Source of the DNA: Armigeres subalbatus
Lineage: Eukaryota; Arthropoda; Insecta; Diptera; Culicidae
Reading direction: 5' to 3'
Length of the DNA stretch: 64,000 bases
NCBI RefSeq assembly: GCF_024139115.2
Contig: NC_085141.1
Coordinates: 393,748,632 to 393,812,631 of the forward strand
Shown here: piece after piece, positions 12,601-23,633 of the stretch
How positions within the stretch are numbered: the first letter of the stretch is position 1
How the letters are laid out: each line of letters opens with the position of its first letter
Made by a program: the position numbers and the translations under genes
The notes under the pieces: generated by a model
What the model was told of the DNA's origin: nothing
The model's input: the letters and a program-made list of their open reading frames with translations, nothing else
Database searches by the model: none

Positions 12601-13235
12601 GACGTAGTTTACGTCAAAAGTCAACTACGCCATAGCTCCGGTTAGCACAGCGAGGGCTCAATACTGTGAAGGGTGCCCTGGTGCTTCACAGGCTCCGTTA
12701 GCGGTTAGGTTCTTATTAGACCCCTAACCACCATTCATTCTTAGGCACGGTAAGCATAAAGCCGCACCACACCGAAAATTAGGGTCACCTGTATGGTGGA
12801 CTTTTACCACTGGAACAGGCAATCCGTAATGTTATTCTTAGGGTCTGTTCAAATATTACGTAACGCGAAAAACGTTGTTTCAAGGAACCCCCACCCCCTC
12901 GTAACGAGCTGTAACAAAATTTAGAACTACCCCACCCTATGCGTAACGCGTAACAAATACTTTTTTAAATCTTGTTTTTGGTACAATGTGTACCGCGATA
13001 CAATGAATTATTATTTTTTGTGTATTTTATGCTATTTTGAAGACTATTTTTTGAAAAATTTAAATATTTTTTCTCAGTTGTTACGCGTAACAATTTCTCA
13101 AAGAACCCCACCCTATATTTTTGCGTAACAAATCGTAACAAAAAAATAAAACAACCCCCACCCCCTATTGCGTTACGTAATATTTGAACAGACCCTTAGC
13201 CAGATAACCAGCTGCCGACACCACACGGCTATCTA
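12601..13235. mobile_element. Probable 5' leader fragment of a non-LTR element, split by a MITE
   Basis: The phrase CACAGGCTCCGTTAG in a GCC(C)TGGTGCTTCACAGG context, followed by CCCCTAACCACC and GGCACGG, resembles 53428-53520, the leader of the minus-strand R1-clade copy. The same leader-like sequence resumes after 13198 (GCCAGATAACCAGCTGCC), so the Harbinger-type MITE at 12841-13195 sits inside it. No ORF remains. The assignment rests only on this partial likeness. Confidence 0.35.
12841..13195. mobile_element. Harbinger-type MITE with TTA target duplication
   Basis: A 355 bp element whose ends are inverted copies: GGGTCTGTTCAAATATTACG... at 12841 and its reverse complement ending at 13195, at least 26 bp nearly perfect. 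It is flanked on both sides by TTA (12838-12840 and 13196-13198). A 3 bp TWA duplication and a GGG-starting TIR are typical of PIF/Harbinger elements. The interior repeats GTAACGCGTAACAA motifs near 12943 and 13081. No coding capacity. Confidence 0.8.
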
Positions 13236-14329
13236 CACTGAACCAAAACATCATCATATCAGTGTCTGACAGCTGATTCGCTCGCGCCCCTTAACGAAAT
13301 GCAGTCGGAGATCGGATGACGATCGTATGGTGGAATCCAACGATGAATGACTCACAGACGAATGACAGTAATACGTGAATAAAACTACGGTCATCCAATG
13401 CGAAACTGGTTACCATTCGGTTACCACATACATATCAGTTACTGTTCATCTTATTATTGAATCGCAGTTAGCAAGATAGAAAATTCAAGGATTGGATTAA
13501 AACAAAAGCCAAACTGAAATATTATTTATAACACACATGTTGTTTATTTGTATCTATCACAATCAATAGGGTTTGTTGTACAATTGCTGCTCTCGTTACC
13601 GAGCTCGTCAATGCCACTAAAGGGGGGTAAAAAAATCCATCGTTTGCACCGGTTGTAGTTCCTGCATTTGGTTGGTGTTCCTGCCGACTGCGTTCCTCGG
13701 ATACATTTTTCTTTCTGCGAACAACCGGATACATTTCTCGGCAACACACCTACAGCTTATAATTTTGAAGGCCGCCATCAGCATAATCGGGATGAAATCC
13801 AAATCTTGTTAGATTTGCGGGAGCATCTACATATATAGAAGTTCATTTTCAATTAACGATATTCAGCATTTATCATACATTCGAAAAATATCTTATTAGT
13901 TTCTTACCTGGTCGTCGTATTTTTCAGGCCGATAATTATGCAGAACGTATAGATATCCGATATTTCAAATGTCTTTGCCACCAACGAAATTCTTCCATCT
14001 CCCAGTTGCAATTCGCAAACGTTTATGACAAATGGCGTCGTAATCGATTACTACCAGTTCCATTGGAAAACATATCGTGGAATATTCAGTTCATCATCAA
14101 ATGATTTGCGTTGTGGGGCAAGCTTGAAACATTTAGCGCTTGTTTTCCGGATGAATTTCTGACATTTTGGCATCATATGATAAAAGGATGGACGATAATT
14201 CAGAACCCGTATGAAAATTAGTACATTTTGTCATTCGCTTTGATTTGTCATACGTTTTCGGTAGTAGTCATTATACCGACAAGGGTAATGCCGAATCAGT
14301 CAATTCAAGGAGGATGATTTGGTTCAGTG
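13236..14329. mobile_element. TA-flanked TIR element 1 (1.1 kb, non-coding)
   Basis: The start CACTGAACCAAAACATC at 13236 matches the reverse complement of the end (GATGATTTGGTTCAGTG, to 14329). TA precedes the first end (13234-13235) and follows the second (14330-14331), as expected of a Tc1/mariner-type target. The interior has no transposase that I can recognise; 13522-13802 has small open frames only. Short inverted matches beyond the TIRs (GAATGAC near 13360 and 14240) suggest longer decayed arms. Confidence 0.55.
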
Positions 14330-14331
14330 TA

Positions 14332-14573
14332 CACACTCAGTTTTTATTTCTGTAGCTCAGCAAAAATCCGCACAGCCGTGCGCCAGCAAAATAAATAACT
14401 GATATTCCGGCAAAAATAGCGTTTGTTAGCTGATTTTCGGCAAATTATTTGCTGATTATCAGCAATTTTGACAGAAATCTCGGCAAAAAAACATGTTTGC
14501 TGGGGCACGGCTGTGCGATTCTCGGTAAAAGTTCAACATTTTGCTGAGATCCCAGTAAAAAAAATTAAGTGTG
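14332..14573. mobile_element. TA-flanked MITE 2 (CACACT...GCAAAA arms)
   Basis: Ends CACACTCAGTTTTTATT (14332) and, in reverse complement, CACACTTAATTTTTTTT (from 14573 inward) are followed by CTCAGCAAAA in both arms. A CACGGCTGTGCG block (14512) is the inverted match of CGCACAGCCGTGCG (14370). TA flanks both sides (14330-14331 and 14574-14575). It is a fold-back MITE of about 242 bp with no coding capacity. Confidence 0.65.
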
Positions 14574-14575
14574 TA

Positions 14576-14637
14576 GGCTGTTCGTGGAGAGAAGTTGACA
14601 TTGACTTTACGTCAACTCTCAATGTGGCCGAACAGCC
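14576..14637. mobile_element. TA-flanked miniature inverted repeat 3 (62 bp)
   Basis: GGCTGTTCG at 14576 is the inverse of CGAACAGCC ending at 14637, with an inner stem GTTGAC/GTCAAC (14594 and 14611). TA precedes it at 14574-14575 and follows it at 14638-14639. It may be an independent miniature element or the remnant of one. Confidence 0.45.
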
Positions 14638-14639
14638 TA

Positions 14640-15115
14640 CACAAATAATCGATTTTGTTCTCAGTCCTCGAACGTTCTGGTAGTAAATTCGGAGACCATT
14701 CGAAAGTCGCTTCCTGAAGCTAGAAACCGAAGAAATTTCAGGCACTGCGTGTTCTGAATTGACAATGTACTCGCCTGAGGTTGCAGGCCGGAAGCCCCCT
14801 AACCCATCACCGACCACAGGACCGAGGCGATGACGATGGCTTGTGGCAGCATGGAGCGCGACTGGGTTGGGGGGGCTTCCTCAGTGCCTGTGGTGAGTGC
14901 CGCCGGAACCGACGAGTAAGCTGCAGCTGAGATGACAGATACACATCGACGGCTAGAAGGTGAGGTTTGGTCAGGTACCGGAAGCTCTGAAATACAACTA
15001 TACTTGCCTGGAGTTGCAGGCCGGAAGCCTGCGTTGCCATCACCAACTGCAGGACCGGGACGACGACGAAGGTGAATGTTAGTGGAGAGCGCGACTGAGT
15101 TGGGAGGCGTTTAAC
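14640..15115 (-). mobile_element. 5' end fragment of a CR1/Jockey-like element
   Basis: The minus strand encodes LRIYYQNVRGLRTKS near 14700-14645, the beginning of an ORF2 endonuclease, closely matching the copy at 8697-8960. The coding part then stops abruptly at the TA-flanked repeat. Upstream (14766-14870) a block with TGCAGGCCGGAAGCC and GGAGCGCGACTGGGTTGG is repeated at 15003-15109 about 237 bp away, so the leader carries tandem repeats, which is common in non-LTR promoters. Confidence 0.6.
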
Positions 15116-15331
15116 AAATTTGGATGTAATTTAATTGTGCACACATCATTTAAAGTTTCTATGGAAATTACTGTGAAAATCGACCCTTATGTGAAATACC
15201 GTTATATAAACTCATTATTTTTTTATACTTTATTTGGTTTCAATACGGCATCTCCGACATGGATGTGATCAGGAGTAGAAAAAATCGATCATTGTCGTTG
15301 ATCTGGGATCCTTTTAAGGAAGTTTTATATA

Positions 15332-17051
15332 CAGGGGTAGACAAAAAGTTTGAGATAGGTAAAATTTGGTTGAAATTCCAATCAGCATAACTTTGCGTAG
15401 AAAAATCCGATTTTGCTAAAACCGGGACCATCGGACGCGGAAACTCTTCTAGTATACTGTCCTAATGCAAAACCTCAGACTAGCCCGCCAGCCACCGGAG
15501 ATGTTCCGGTGGCATTTTGTCAATGCTTGTCATTTTATGTGACGTTTACTTCAATCATGTTTTATTTTTTCTCCAAAAACTAGAACTAATATGCCGACCA
15601 ATGCTGGCTGTTCCGTAAAACAGTTACAGGAAAATGATGAAATGATAACAGATCAGAATAATTCAAATATGGGTATCTATTTTCATGGCTTTGCAAGACG
15701 ATGATTACAGAAATATTTCTAGGGTGATAGTATCCATTGCCTTCTTATAGCAGGTTCCAGGGGCCTTTGAGGAGGGGCCGGTTTTTAAACCATATAAAAC
15801 CATGCATATACATTAGGGTGGCTTTAATACACTTTTTAAATTTTTTGTTGGGCCGCCCTCTTATTCGGTTCTATTTGATACCCTGATGCTCTGGACAAAA
15901 TTTCAGCCAAATCGGTTAACGTTTGGGCGGTGTTAAACTCGTTGGAAGTTTATATGGAAAAATGTATGCAGAAACATCCAAAAACAGTGATTTGCAGCTA
16001 GACGGCACAATTTACGATCAAGAACCATGATACCATTCAGTTCTTGTAGAATTAAATACAGAATGTTATGCTGAAAACCGCGAGAAGATTAGAGTTTATT
16101 AGTCAAAGATATTAACATTTAGGGGTAGGGGTGAATTTATTTCTTTTCAAAGGTAAAAGAAACGAAATTTGCTCAAACATCAATGCAGAGAAATGCTAAT
16201 AACTTAGCCGGACAAACTTTAATCTTCTCGTGGTTTTCTACATAACATTCTGTATTAAATTCTTCAAGATCTGAATGAGTATCATAGTTCTTCATCGTAA
16301 GTTATGCCGTTCACCTGCAATTCACTGTTTTGAATGTTTCTGCATACATTTTTGCATATAAACTTCAACGAGTTTAGCACCGCCTAAACGTTGACCGATT
16401 TGGCTGAATTTTTCCAGAGCATCAGGGCATCAAATAGAACCGTATAAGAGGGCAGCCCATAAAAAAATTGTAAAAAGTTTTTCCTATACTAACTTGAGCC
16501 ACCCTAATATACATATGGGTGTTTAAATTCATATTTTTCCAAGAAGATGAATATGAAATTTATAAGATAAACTTTAAAGATAAATATTTAAAGATAAATT
16601 TTGAGGACCGTAAGACTTAGTGGCCAATTTGTAACAGGTTCCGGGTGTTCTGCGAAAGTGACATCTGTTTAAGGTGCATGGCCAACCCCGTACCGTTTTC
16701 ACTGAAATGGCCATATCTCATTCTATGTATACCTGACGGATTTTTGATCTACAGTCAGTATTGATCAGCATATTAGTTCTAGTTTCTGGAGAAAGTACAA
16801 AATATGATGGAAGTAAACGTTACATGAAATGACAAGCAGAAGAAAAAATGCATATTTAACATGCTTCAGAAAACCCGGAACATCTCCGGCGGCCAAGGGC
16901 TAATCTGAGGTTTTATACTAGGCATAGTATACTAGAAGAGATTCCGCGTCCAATAGTCCCAGTTTTATCAAAATCGGATTATTCTACGCAAAGTTATGCT
17001 GATTTGAACTTCGACAAAATTTGAACTATCTAAACCTTTTTGTCTAACCCC
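15332..17051. mobile_element. Large fold-back element with long inverted arms (outer)
   Basis: The left arm from 15332 (CAGGGGTAGACAAAAAG, then CAGCATAACTTTGCGTAG, CCGATTTTG, AGTATACT, CCGGAGATGTTCCGG, and AACTAGAACTAATATG near 15592) reappears in reverse order and orientation from 17051 back to about 16775. Arms are about 280 bp and moderately diverged. TA abuts both tips (15330-15331 and 17052-17053), suggesting a Tc1/mariner-type MITE. The spacer holds a second fold-back at 15814-16506. No transposase is visible. Confidence 0.75.
15814..16506. mobile_element. hAT-type fold-back MITE nested in the outer element
   Basis: A 693 bp element with tips TAGGGTGGCT (15814) and AGCCACCCTA-like end (16506), flanked by an exact 8 bp duplication ATATACAT (15806-15813 and 16507-16514). 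The arms are long: the stretches with GCATCAGGG, CCAAATCGG, GTTTGGGCGG and ATGCAGAAACAT near 15885-15975 are mirrored near 16310-16430. The 8 bp duplication and TAGGG tip identify hAT. There is no ORF. Confidence 0.85.
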
Positions 17052-17157
17052 TACCTTCGAGCAATATTCATAAATTGAATAACAAAATATAAATAACAGG
17101 CACATTACACCGATATATTTTCCTTCTTTTGAAATAGAAGCAACCACTCAATATATA

Positions 17158-17344
17158 GGGGAACGGTTTGCCACTTCATCTCATAGCTCCTATTTCCATC
17201 CCATCAAAAACAAAAGAAATGGAAAGGAATTTGTTTTGTTTATTATTTTGTGATTTTTTCAGCAGTGAGCACGCACGTTGACAAAAAGAAGCGACGAATT
17301 TGGTGGCGTATTTCTTTGTTTAGCGATGAGATGGACAGTTCCCC
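17158..17344. mobile_element. Short TIR element (187 bp)
   Basis: GGGGAACGGTTTGCC..CATCTCAT at 17158 and, inverted, ATGAGATGGACAGTTCCCC ending at 17344 form the arms. TATA flanks both sides (17154-17157 and 17345-17348), so the target is TA or TATA. There is no coding sequence. Confidence 0.65.
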
Positions 17345-18281
17345 TATATGTATTATTTAGTTATCATTAATAGCCAAACCTTGTTTAATGATATATGCTG
17401 CAGGAATTGACTTCTGTTTTTCAAGGTCGTATATCCAACAATCGTCCAAGTCCATATGTAACTCGTTTCGCTATCATGACCATGATTTACGGAATTACAT
17501 AGAAATCACTTAGTTCTGGCCGGCCAATTTCATGCAGAAACGTAGTGCAACGAAAAGTAAACGAAAACAATGATTGATCCCGACCATGGGGTTTTATTTT
17601 ATAAATCAGATAAAGTCATGAACGGAAGTTTACTCTGGGTAAACAAAACCTGTGCCTGTGCGGTCCAGTCTATCGCTTTAGAAGGTATCCATCATTTTAC
17701 CGGACTAATTGCCCCATCAAGGACTTCCCACCGACAGCCCAACCGAGTGCAATAGAACAGCCCTCTATCCATTGATTATGCGCTTTGAATTTTCCTTACC
17801 CTTTCACGACCTTTTTCAACCACACACAAACTCCGCCAGACCAAGAGGTGGACACTGCACTAGAGCAAAATGACCAAACAGCCATAGGCGCAATGGTCCA
17901 TCAGTCGGAAGCCGCTTGATTAGTCCACTTCGTGCTCAACATTTTTTTTTCTTTTCCAAGATCAAAGCCCAGATGCCGCCGCAACCACCTCGCCTGTCCG
18001 GTGGAGAATCCCGCTGCTCGCTCAATGAGAGGTGAAGGAAAAATGGGATTATCTCCGAGTGCAAAGAAAGGTCGATTTCGACGGACGGCAATAGCTGGTA
18101 GTCGTCGGCAGCGTTGCAACCTCGGAGGAACAACACAGAGAGTAAATTTATATGATTTAATAATTTTATTGCACACATCTCCGGCGTTTTTTGGTTTTGT
18201 TTTCTTTCTACAAATTTTACCTTGGATTTTTTTGTTTAACATATCTTTGCATTCGGCCGGTGTAGTCTACCGTTTATTCTT
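17345..18281. other. Intergenic region and 3' flank of gene A
   Basis: No protein family is recognisable in the short open frames here (for example 17570-17755). Reading the minus strand away from the stop codon of gene A, AATAAA occurs at 18278-18273 and again at 18170-18165. Either could be its poly(A) signal; the second is better spaced from the stop. Confidence 0.4.
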
Positions 18282-20324
18282 CTATTTACTGTCGGAAGCG
18301 GTTTCTTCCCGCTCGTTGGCCAGTACGTGTCTCAGTGTTCTGATGGTGACCAAACTAGCTTCTGCCTCGGCGGAGATTTTGTAGCAGCCGCGAATGTTCA
18401 GGTGCTTCAATGTGGTGCAGTGTTTGACCAGGTGATCAATAGCAAGATCGGTAATTTCGGCACAGTTTTGTAGTTTCAGAGTAGTCAAGCGGGTGCAGGT
18501 CTTCGACAGTATTTCTACGCACCGATCGTTCACGTTTTGACATTCGCTAAAATCGATCATTTCGAGTGAAGGACAATTCGAAGCTAGCTTTTCCACGCCA
18601 TAATCTGATATCTAAAAATAATGGAAGTTAGAATATTGAATTTCAATACAATGCGATAAGTACCGGCAAGCGATTTAAAATAAGCTCCTTTAACTCTTGA
18701 AATTGAAATCTAATCCTTAATGAGTAGTTCGTAACTCGATAGCATCCGGAGAGATTCAATGAACGTAGCCTTTTCAGATCAGCGATCGAGAAGGTCATCT
18801 CGAGATCCCAGATGGCAATCGCGCACTCGGGCAGATCTACTCCTGTTAGACCAGCATCCGTTAGCTAGAATAAACTCGATTAAAATATCAATGTTTATGC
18901 ATGATAATCAGGGTTCACCTTAGCACAGCAATCCAAATTCAATTCCTGCAATCCTGTCATATGATAGAAAATGTATTGTATCGATCGATCGTTGATACAA
19001 TTAGAGCAACCTCCGAGATCGAGTACACTTAAGTTGTTCAACTCGAAAGAAATCTTCATGAAGACAATCTCTCCAATGTTTGTCAGTAATCCTAGATACA
19101 GTTTTCTTAAGCGCCGCTGTCTGTTGTGAGTCAACAATCCGCCCATAATCCCCGTATCGCTAATTCTTTCGCAATTCGTCAAATCTATATGCTTCAATCT
19201 ATCTAAATTCTTGATAGCCATGATGCCATAATCCGTAATCATCCAACAACGATTTAAGATCAATGTCTCCAACATGGGCATGGATTTACAAATCTCAATC
19301 AAGCATGAATCATGCAACGCTAACGATCTCGACAAATCTAGATACGTCACATTCGTCTGCAACCGTATCAAGTCGATGATCCCCGCATCAGTCGATGGCA
19401 CCTTGTCACACACCATCAGACTCAAGCTGTTCAACCGTAACTCCTTGATATCCGCCAAATGACGCAAGAATAGATTATCGATTGGTGTATCGCCAATGTA
19501 AAAGTGACGAATCTCGTGCTGGTGATCCGCCAGGAAACGCAACACGTGCCCAAGCATCCGCACACGATGCGCCGCGTCAATTCCCTTGAAACAGTTCGAC
19601 ACGTCTAGTGAATCGAGATTGGGCGCCATGCCAACGATGAAATCGAAATGATGCGGCTCAATTTTGCTATTGCTGGCGAGACCGATGTGACGAAGCTGCG
19701 GCATCGCCGGGCACAACATAACCGTGACGTTCTCGATTACCTTCCACGAGCGGAACAGGTCCGGACAGTTTTCGATGTTTAAACGCTTCAGTTGATAGGT
19801 GTATCGAAGAATCGATAACAGTTTCTGCTTCCACAAGACACAGTTGTCGAAGGTTAACTCTTCGATGGACTCACCGAACTCGGCCCAAAAATCACTTCGG
19901 TTTCCGAAAGCGATCTTTGTTAGCTTAACGTTGGGGAAGTACCGGCATGCGGATAAGAGGCTACGCACTGGTTCGATGTTGTCTTCGAACTCTATTTCAT
20001 GAATGTGTAGACAAGTTGAGCGCATAAAGTACGGATGCTTTAGTCCCTCATAAAAGCCTTTACAAGCTTCCGCCAGAGCGTTACGATCACTTGCATTGAG
20101 ATACTTGAGCAACTCCACCATTATCTACAATGTGTAAATGAAATTAATCAAAACCGTTGGATTCTATGAATAAAAAGAAAACAAACCTCAAACGGAAGAT
20201 ATTCAAAGTAGGGTTCAAACCAAAAGATATACCCATCTTCGAACCATTTGTACATGTTTCGGCCAACGACGACATCTGTTTCGTGTGTTCGTTTTACAAC
20301 CAGTTTGCGAATAAACAAAGACAT
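18282..20324 (-). CDS. Gene A: F-box/LRR (FBXL-like) protein, 4 exons, 624 aa
   Basis: Exons on the minus strand are 20324-20187, 20124-18919, 18864-18664 and 18611-18282 (46, 402, 67 and 109 codons plus stop). All introns are phase 0 with GT..AG ends. I chose the ATG at 20324 because it is the first in frame. The F-box spans the first splice (EYLPFE | IMVELLKYL.. ASDRNALAEACKGFYE, about residues 40-80). Leucine-rich repeats of the FBXL/AMN1 type then fill the rest (SNCF, LNRCWMITDYGI, LTNCERISDTGI, LSGCYRVTNYSL, FSECQNVNDRCVEIL, IRGCYKI). Family knowledge says such proteins bring substrates to SCF ubiquitin ligases through Skp1; the substrate is unknown. It is divergent from gene B across 436 bp. 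The last LRR exon lacks the intron that D and E have. Confidence in the exon model is high; expression is unknown. Confidence 0.88.
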
Positions 20325-20760
20325 CTTGAAAATTGATCTTCCTTTCCAAGTTTGTTTACAATTGCGTTTGCTTTGCTCAGCAATCAAAACAGCGTAGCCT
20401 TTAACGAGTCGTGATTTGTGTAGCGCACACGACGAATCTTGGCGACAAACTGATCAATTGCAGTTCAAGATCATAGCTGAAGAGCGCCAATTACGAGAAA
20501 TACAAAGTAACTCAACATAGTCTAACTTCTGTCTGAGAAGTTCGATGAACCGCTCAACGAGAGTTACAGAAGATTGCTGAAACATCTTCCATTGAGCAGT
20601 AGCTCATCAATGCTATGCGATCGTTTAAATCCGAAATCCACTAAACTTCGATCAGCGAATCCCGAACGTAAACACGAATTCAACAAGCTTATAGTGTCAT
20701 AAATTAACGTTAACTGAAAGTGGCATAGCTCTATTCAGTTTACTCGCCGCTCTGATCAGG
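20325..20760. promoter_or_regulatory. Divergent promoter region between genes A and B
   Basis: Start codons of A (minus) and B (plus) are 436 bp apart with no repeat in between, so both promoters and 5' UTRs must lie here. I see no canonical TATAAA box. The head-to-head layout would allow co-regulation; this is inferred from position only. Confidence 0.5.
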
Positions 20761-22443
20761 ATGGCAACTAAGAACAATCATCTGATTAAACTACGAGAGA
20801 TGAAAGAACTTATGGACTTAATAAATCCACCACCAGTGTACATTGAGAAAAGGCCAGAGTTTCGAAAAAAGAAACCTGAAGACGAAGAACCGAGATCGTC
20901 CCGTGCGATGCTATGGAGAACCAAGAAAATCATAGACTACACCAATCCGCTTGAGGACATTGTTATGCGAAAACCTCAACCAAAACCAGAGCCCTCAAAG
21001 GCTGCTAAGCCACCACGGAGTTCTAAGAGCAAGAAAACGAAAAAAGTTGAAGATCGCCCTGTGGAGGAATCACCGGTTGAGAGAAGAGTCAGTATCATCG
21101 AATGCATGCCAACAATCACATGGAATTTTGACCAGGGGAAACCGAAAGATAAAGTCGAAATTCCAAAATGGATGGAACCTTTCGATACGACTGGTCTATT
21201 TGAGGCACGTTACGACATTCTACCAATGGAATTGATCATAATTATTTTTAAACAAATTACCAACCGTGATCGGCTTGCAGCCGGTGAAACTTGCCGGCGC
21301 TGGAACGAGGCTTCCCATTACTACGAACCGTTCCTTAATCAGACCTATTACCACTTCGACCGAGTTGAGTTTGGTGATCATGTCGCTCCGTTCAAATACT
21401 TCAGCAAGGGCTTCCGTTATTACCCGCGTTTGGTGTTCACACAAGTTGAATTTAACAAGCATAGTGATTTCTGGGAATTACATGGGCTTTGGATAACTGA
21501 GTTAACGCTTCGATGCTGCATAATTCGGAAAAAGAAGTTCTTATCGATCATGCGGAATCTACTCAATCTACGCCGTCTCGAGCTGATGCAGTGCGATGAA
21601 TTGTTCAAAAACTGGACCATCGAATACAATACTTCAGAGCCAATGTTTCCATTTTTCCTATTTTGTCTCAAACACCTTTCTCTTTCCGGCTGTGACTACT
21701 TCAACGAGTTTCACTTCGAGCGTTTCATCACCATGGCTCCGAATTTACAGTCGATTGACGTTTCAAACTGTTTCATAAACCTATATCTTTCGAAAAGGAT
21801 CACTATGCTTGATCGCGTGATGAAACTAATCAGCCGGAATCGACATCACATGAAATGCCTCAATCTCACCGACACTCCTTGTGTGGATGATTTCACGTGG
21901 CACTGCTTATGCGATATCGAAGAGCTCCGCCTCACCCACTTCACTATGGCCTATAGTGAACGGGTTCCGCTCAAGGATCCCGGCATCATACGGTTCTTTA
22001 CCATCCAGAGCGGACTCACACACCTGGACCTAACGTCCTCCATCGGACTGAACGACGACTGCATGCAGATCATCATCACAACATGTTTGCTGCTGCATAC
22101 CCTAAAGATCCGTCGCTGTTGGCTACTCAGCGATGACGGTGTTGTCGATATGCACACGCTCCAGCATTTGCGGGTTCTCGACATCTCCAGCTGCGAGAGA
22201 ATAAGCGACTTCGGCATCAACACCTTCATCGTTGGCAAGCGCCATCGAGAAATGCACGAACTGTATCTTTCGCTTCTCAACAACCTCTCGGAATCGACCC
22301 TTTACTACATCATGGTGACCTTCCGAAATGTGCAGATCTTAGATCTGGACAGCACGTCCAACTGTGTCTCGGACGAAACAATCCAATATATAATATGCTA
22401 TCTGTGGAATCTACAGCATCTCAACGTTATCGCATGTACAAAG
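20761..22443 (+). CDS. Gene B: F-box/LRR protein with basic N-terminal tail; 3' exons not found
   Basis: One exon of 561 codons, starting ATG at 20761. Residues 1-150 are a charged, low-complexity tail (PKPEPSKAAKPPRSSKSKK) that the paralogues lack and that could hold a nuclear signal. The F-box starts near residue 152 (YDILPMELIIIIFKQI..DRLAAGETCRRWNEASHYY). LRRs follow (MAPNLQSIDVSNCF, LKIRRCWLLSDDG, LDISSCERISDFG, NVQILDLDS). It has no intron at the LPME site where A, C, D, E and F have one. The exon stops at a good donor (CTK | GTAAGAAG) at the same point as its paralogues, but no TDAG-type exon follows before the transposons. Reading through adds ten residues to a stop at 22476, giving 571 aa. 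It is therefore either a gene with lost or distant 3' exons or a shortened gene; AATAAA is present near 22770. Confidence 0.8.
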
Positions 22444-23633
22444 GTAAGAAGAAATGTGTTCCAATCGATTTCGTAACCATGTTTTCATGATTTATTTTTG
22501 GTGTTGGTTTCATTTTTATCCAATCGAAATTAAAACGTTTGATGCAACCACGATGCACCAGCTCATTCAATGCCAAATCATTGCCATAGAAGGGAATGGT
22601 CGGGATTATCTTTATTGGTGTGCATTGTTTGCTGAAAAGGTATTTGCAGTGATCCCACATAACATCATCCGGTCAACCACTTAATGGTTTTCTAGGCACA
22701 GACAAACAGATAAAACATTCCAAAAGTAGGATATCTACCGTTCTAAAATATTGTGCATTGTATAGCAAATAATAAAATGGAGGTTAATCAGCGGAAAAAT
22801 GTTCCATATAGTTTACCAATAGTTGGTTTTATGCTTCAAGAATTGCATTCATTGATTGTCATTAAGTTTGTTCTGTGATACACTTTTACTAACAAAACAA
22901 CCAATCGATTGCATCAATCGTACTTTCATATACCTACGTGTGATATGACGCCTTTCAAGTATATCGTAAGCGTGCTCGTTTTCTTGGCAACCATCACCGA
23001 CGGTCGACGGTGATTACTCGCGATGGCGTTTCCTAGTTGTCTCGACTAGGGGAGGAAAATAGATATTTTCGAGGTGTGGGCATTGATTTTACAATAAGAT
23101 CAAAATGAACTAACCAATTTACCTCATAAGTCGTGCATAGTGCTGCATAGTTTTGCAATCAATTTTAATCAATTCAAAATTTATTTGAGGTAAAACCCAA
23201 TTTGCTGCGAGTTGTGCCAATTATTGTAGTAAACAAAACATTTAGTCAACTTGTTTGTGTCATAGCTGGAGATAAGAATGCAATATTTAGTAATTGTCAC
23301 AATAAAGTTATAAATGTACCTTATAATGTGCGAAAGCTTGAAATTATGATTAGATTTGGTTTTCCTAGACTTTGACAGATCTTGATCTTGGTCATCGGAT
23401 CCCAAAGATATGATCCTGACATCGTTTGAATCTATAAAATGTAAAATAAAAAAAACCGATAAAAAGAATAAATTGCCTATGCGAAAAGTGAAAAAAAATT
23501 TCACCGTTAGGTGGATAGCACAATATTCACATTTGATTATACTTATTTCAAGAATCTACGTCGAACGCAATTTTCGCGCGTAAGTAGTATAAGTGCAAAA
23601 AAGATATTTTTATTATTCACGTTTTACAATTAG
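22444..23633. other. 3' flank of gene B, no further exon recognised
   Basis: I searched for the conserved continuation seen in A, D, E and F (an acceptor followed by TDAG and WDI codons) and found none. AATAAAA occurs near 22770 after a long A/T-rich stretch. Small open frames such as 23181-23504 are A/T-rich and look random. Confidence 0.4.

Noticed and set aside
17932..18384. 150-residue plus-strand frame overlapping the last exon of gene A
   Set aside because: Its right part is antisense to a well-supported LRR exon; no domain of its own.
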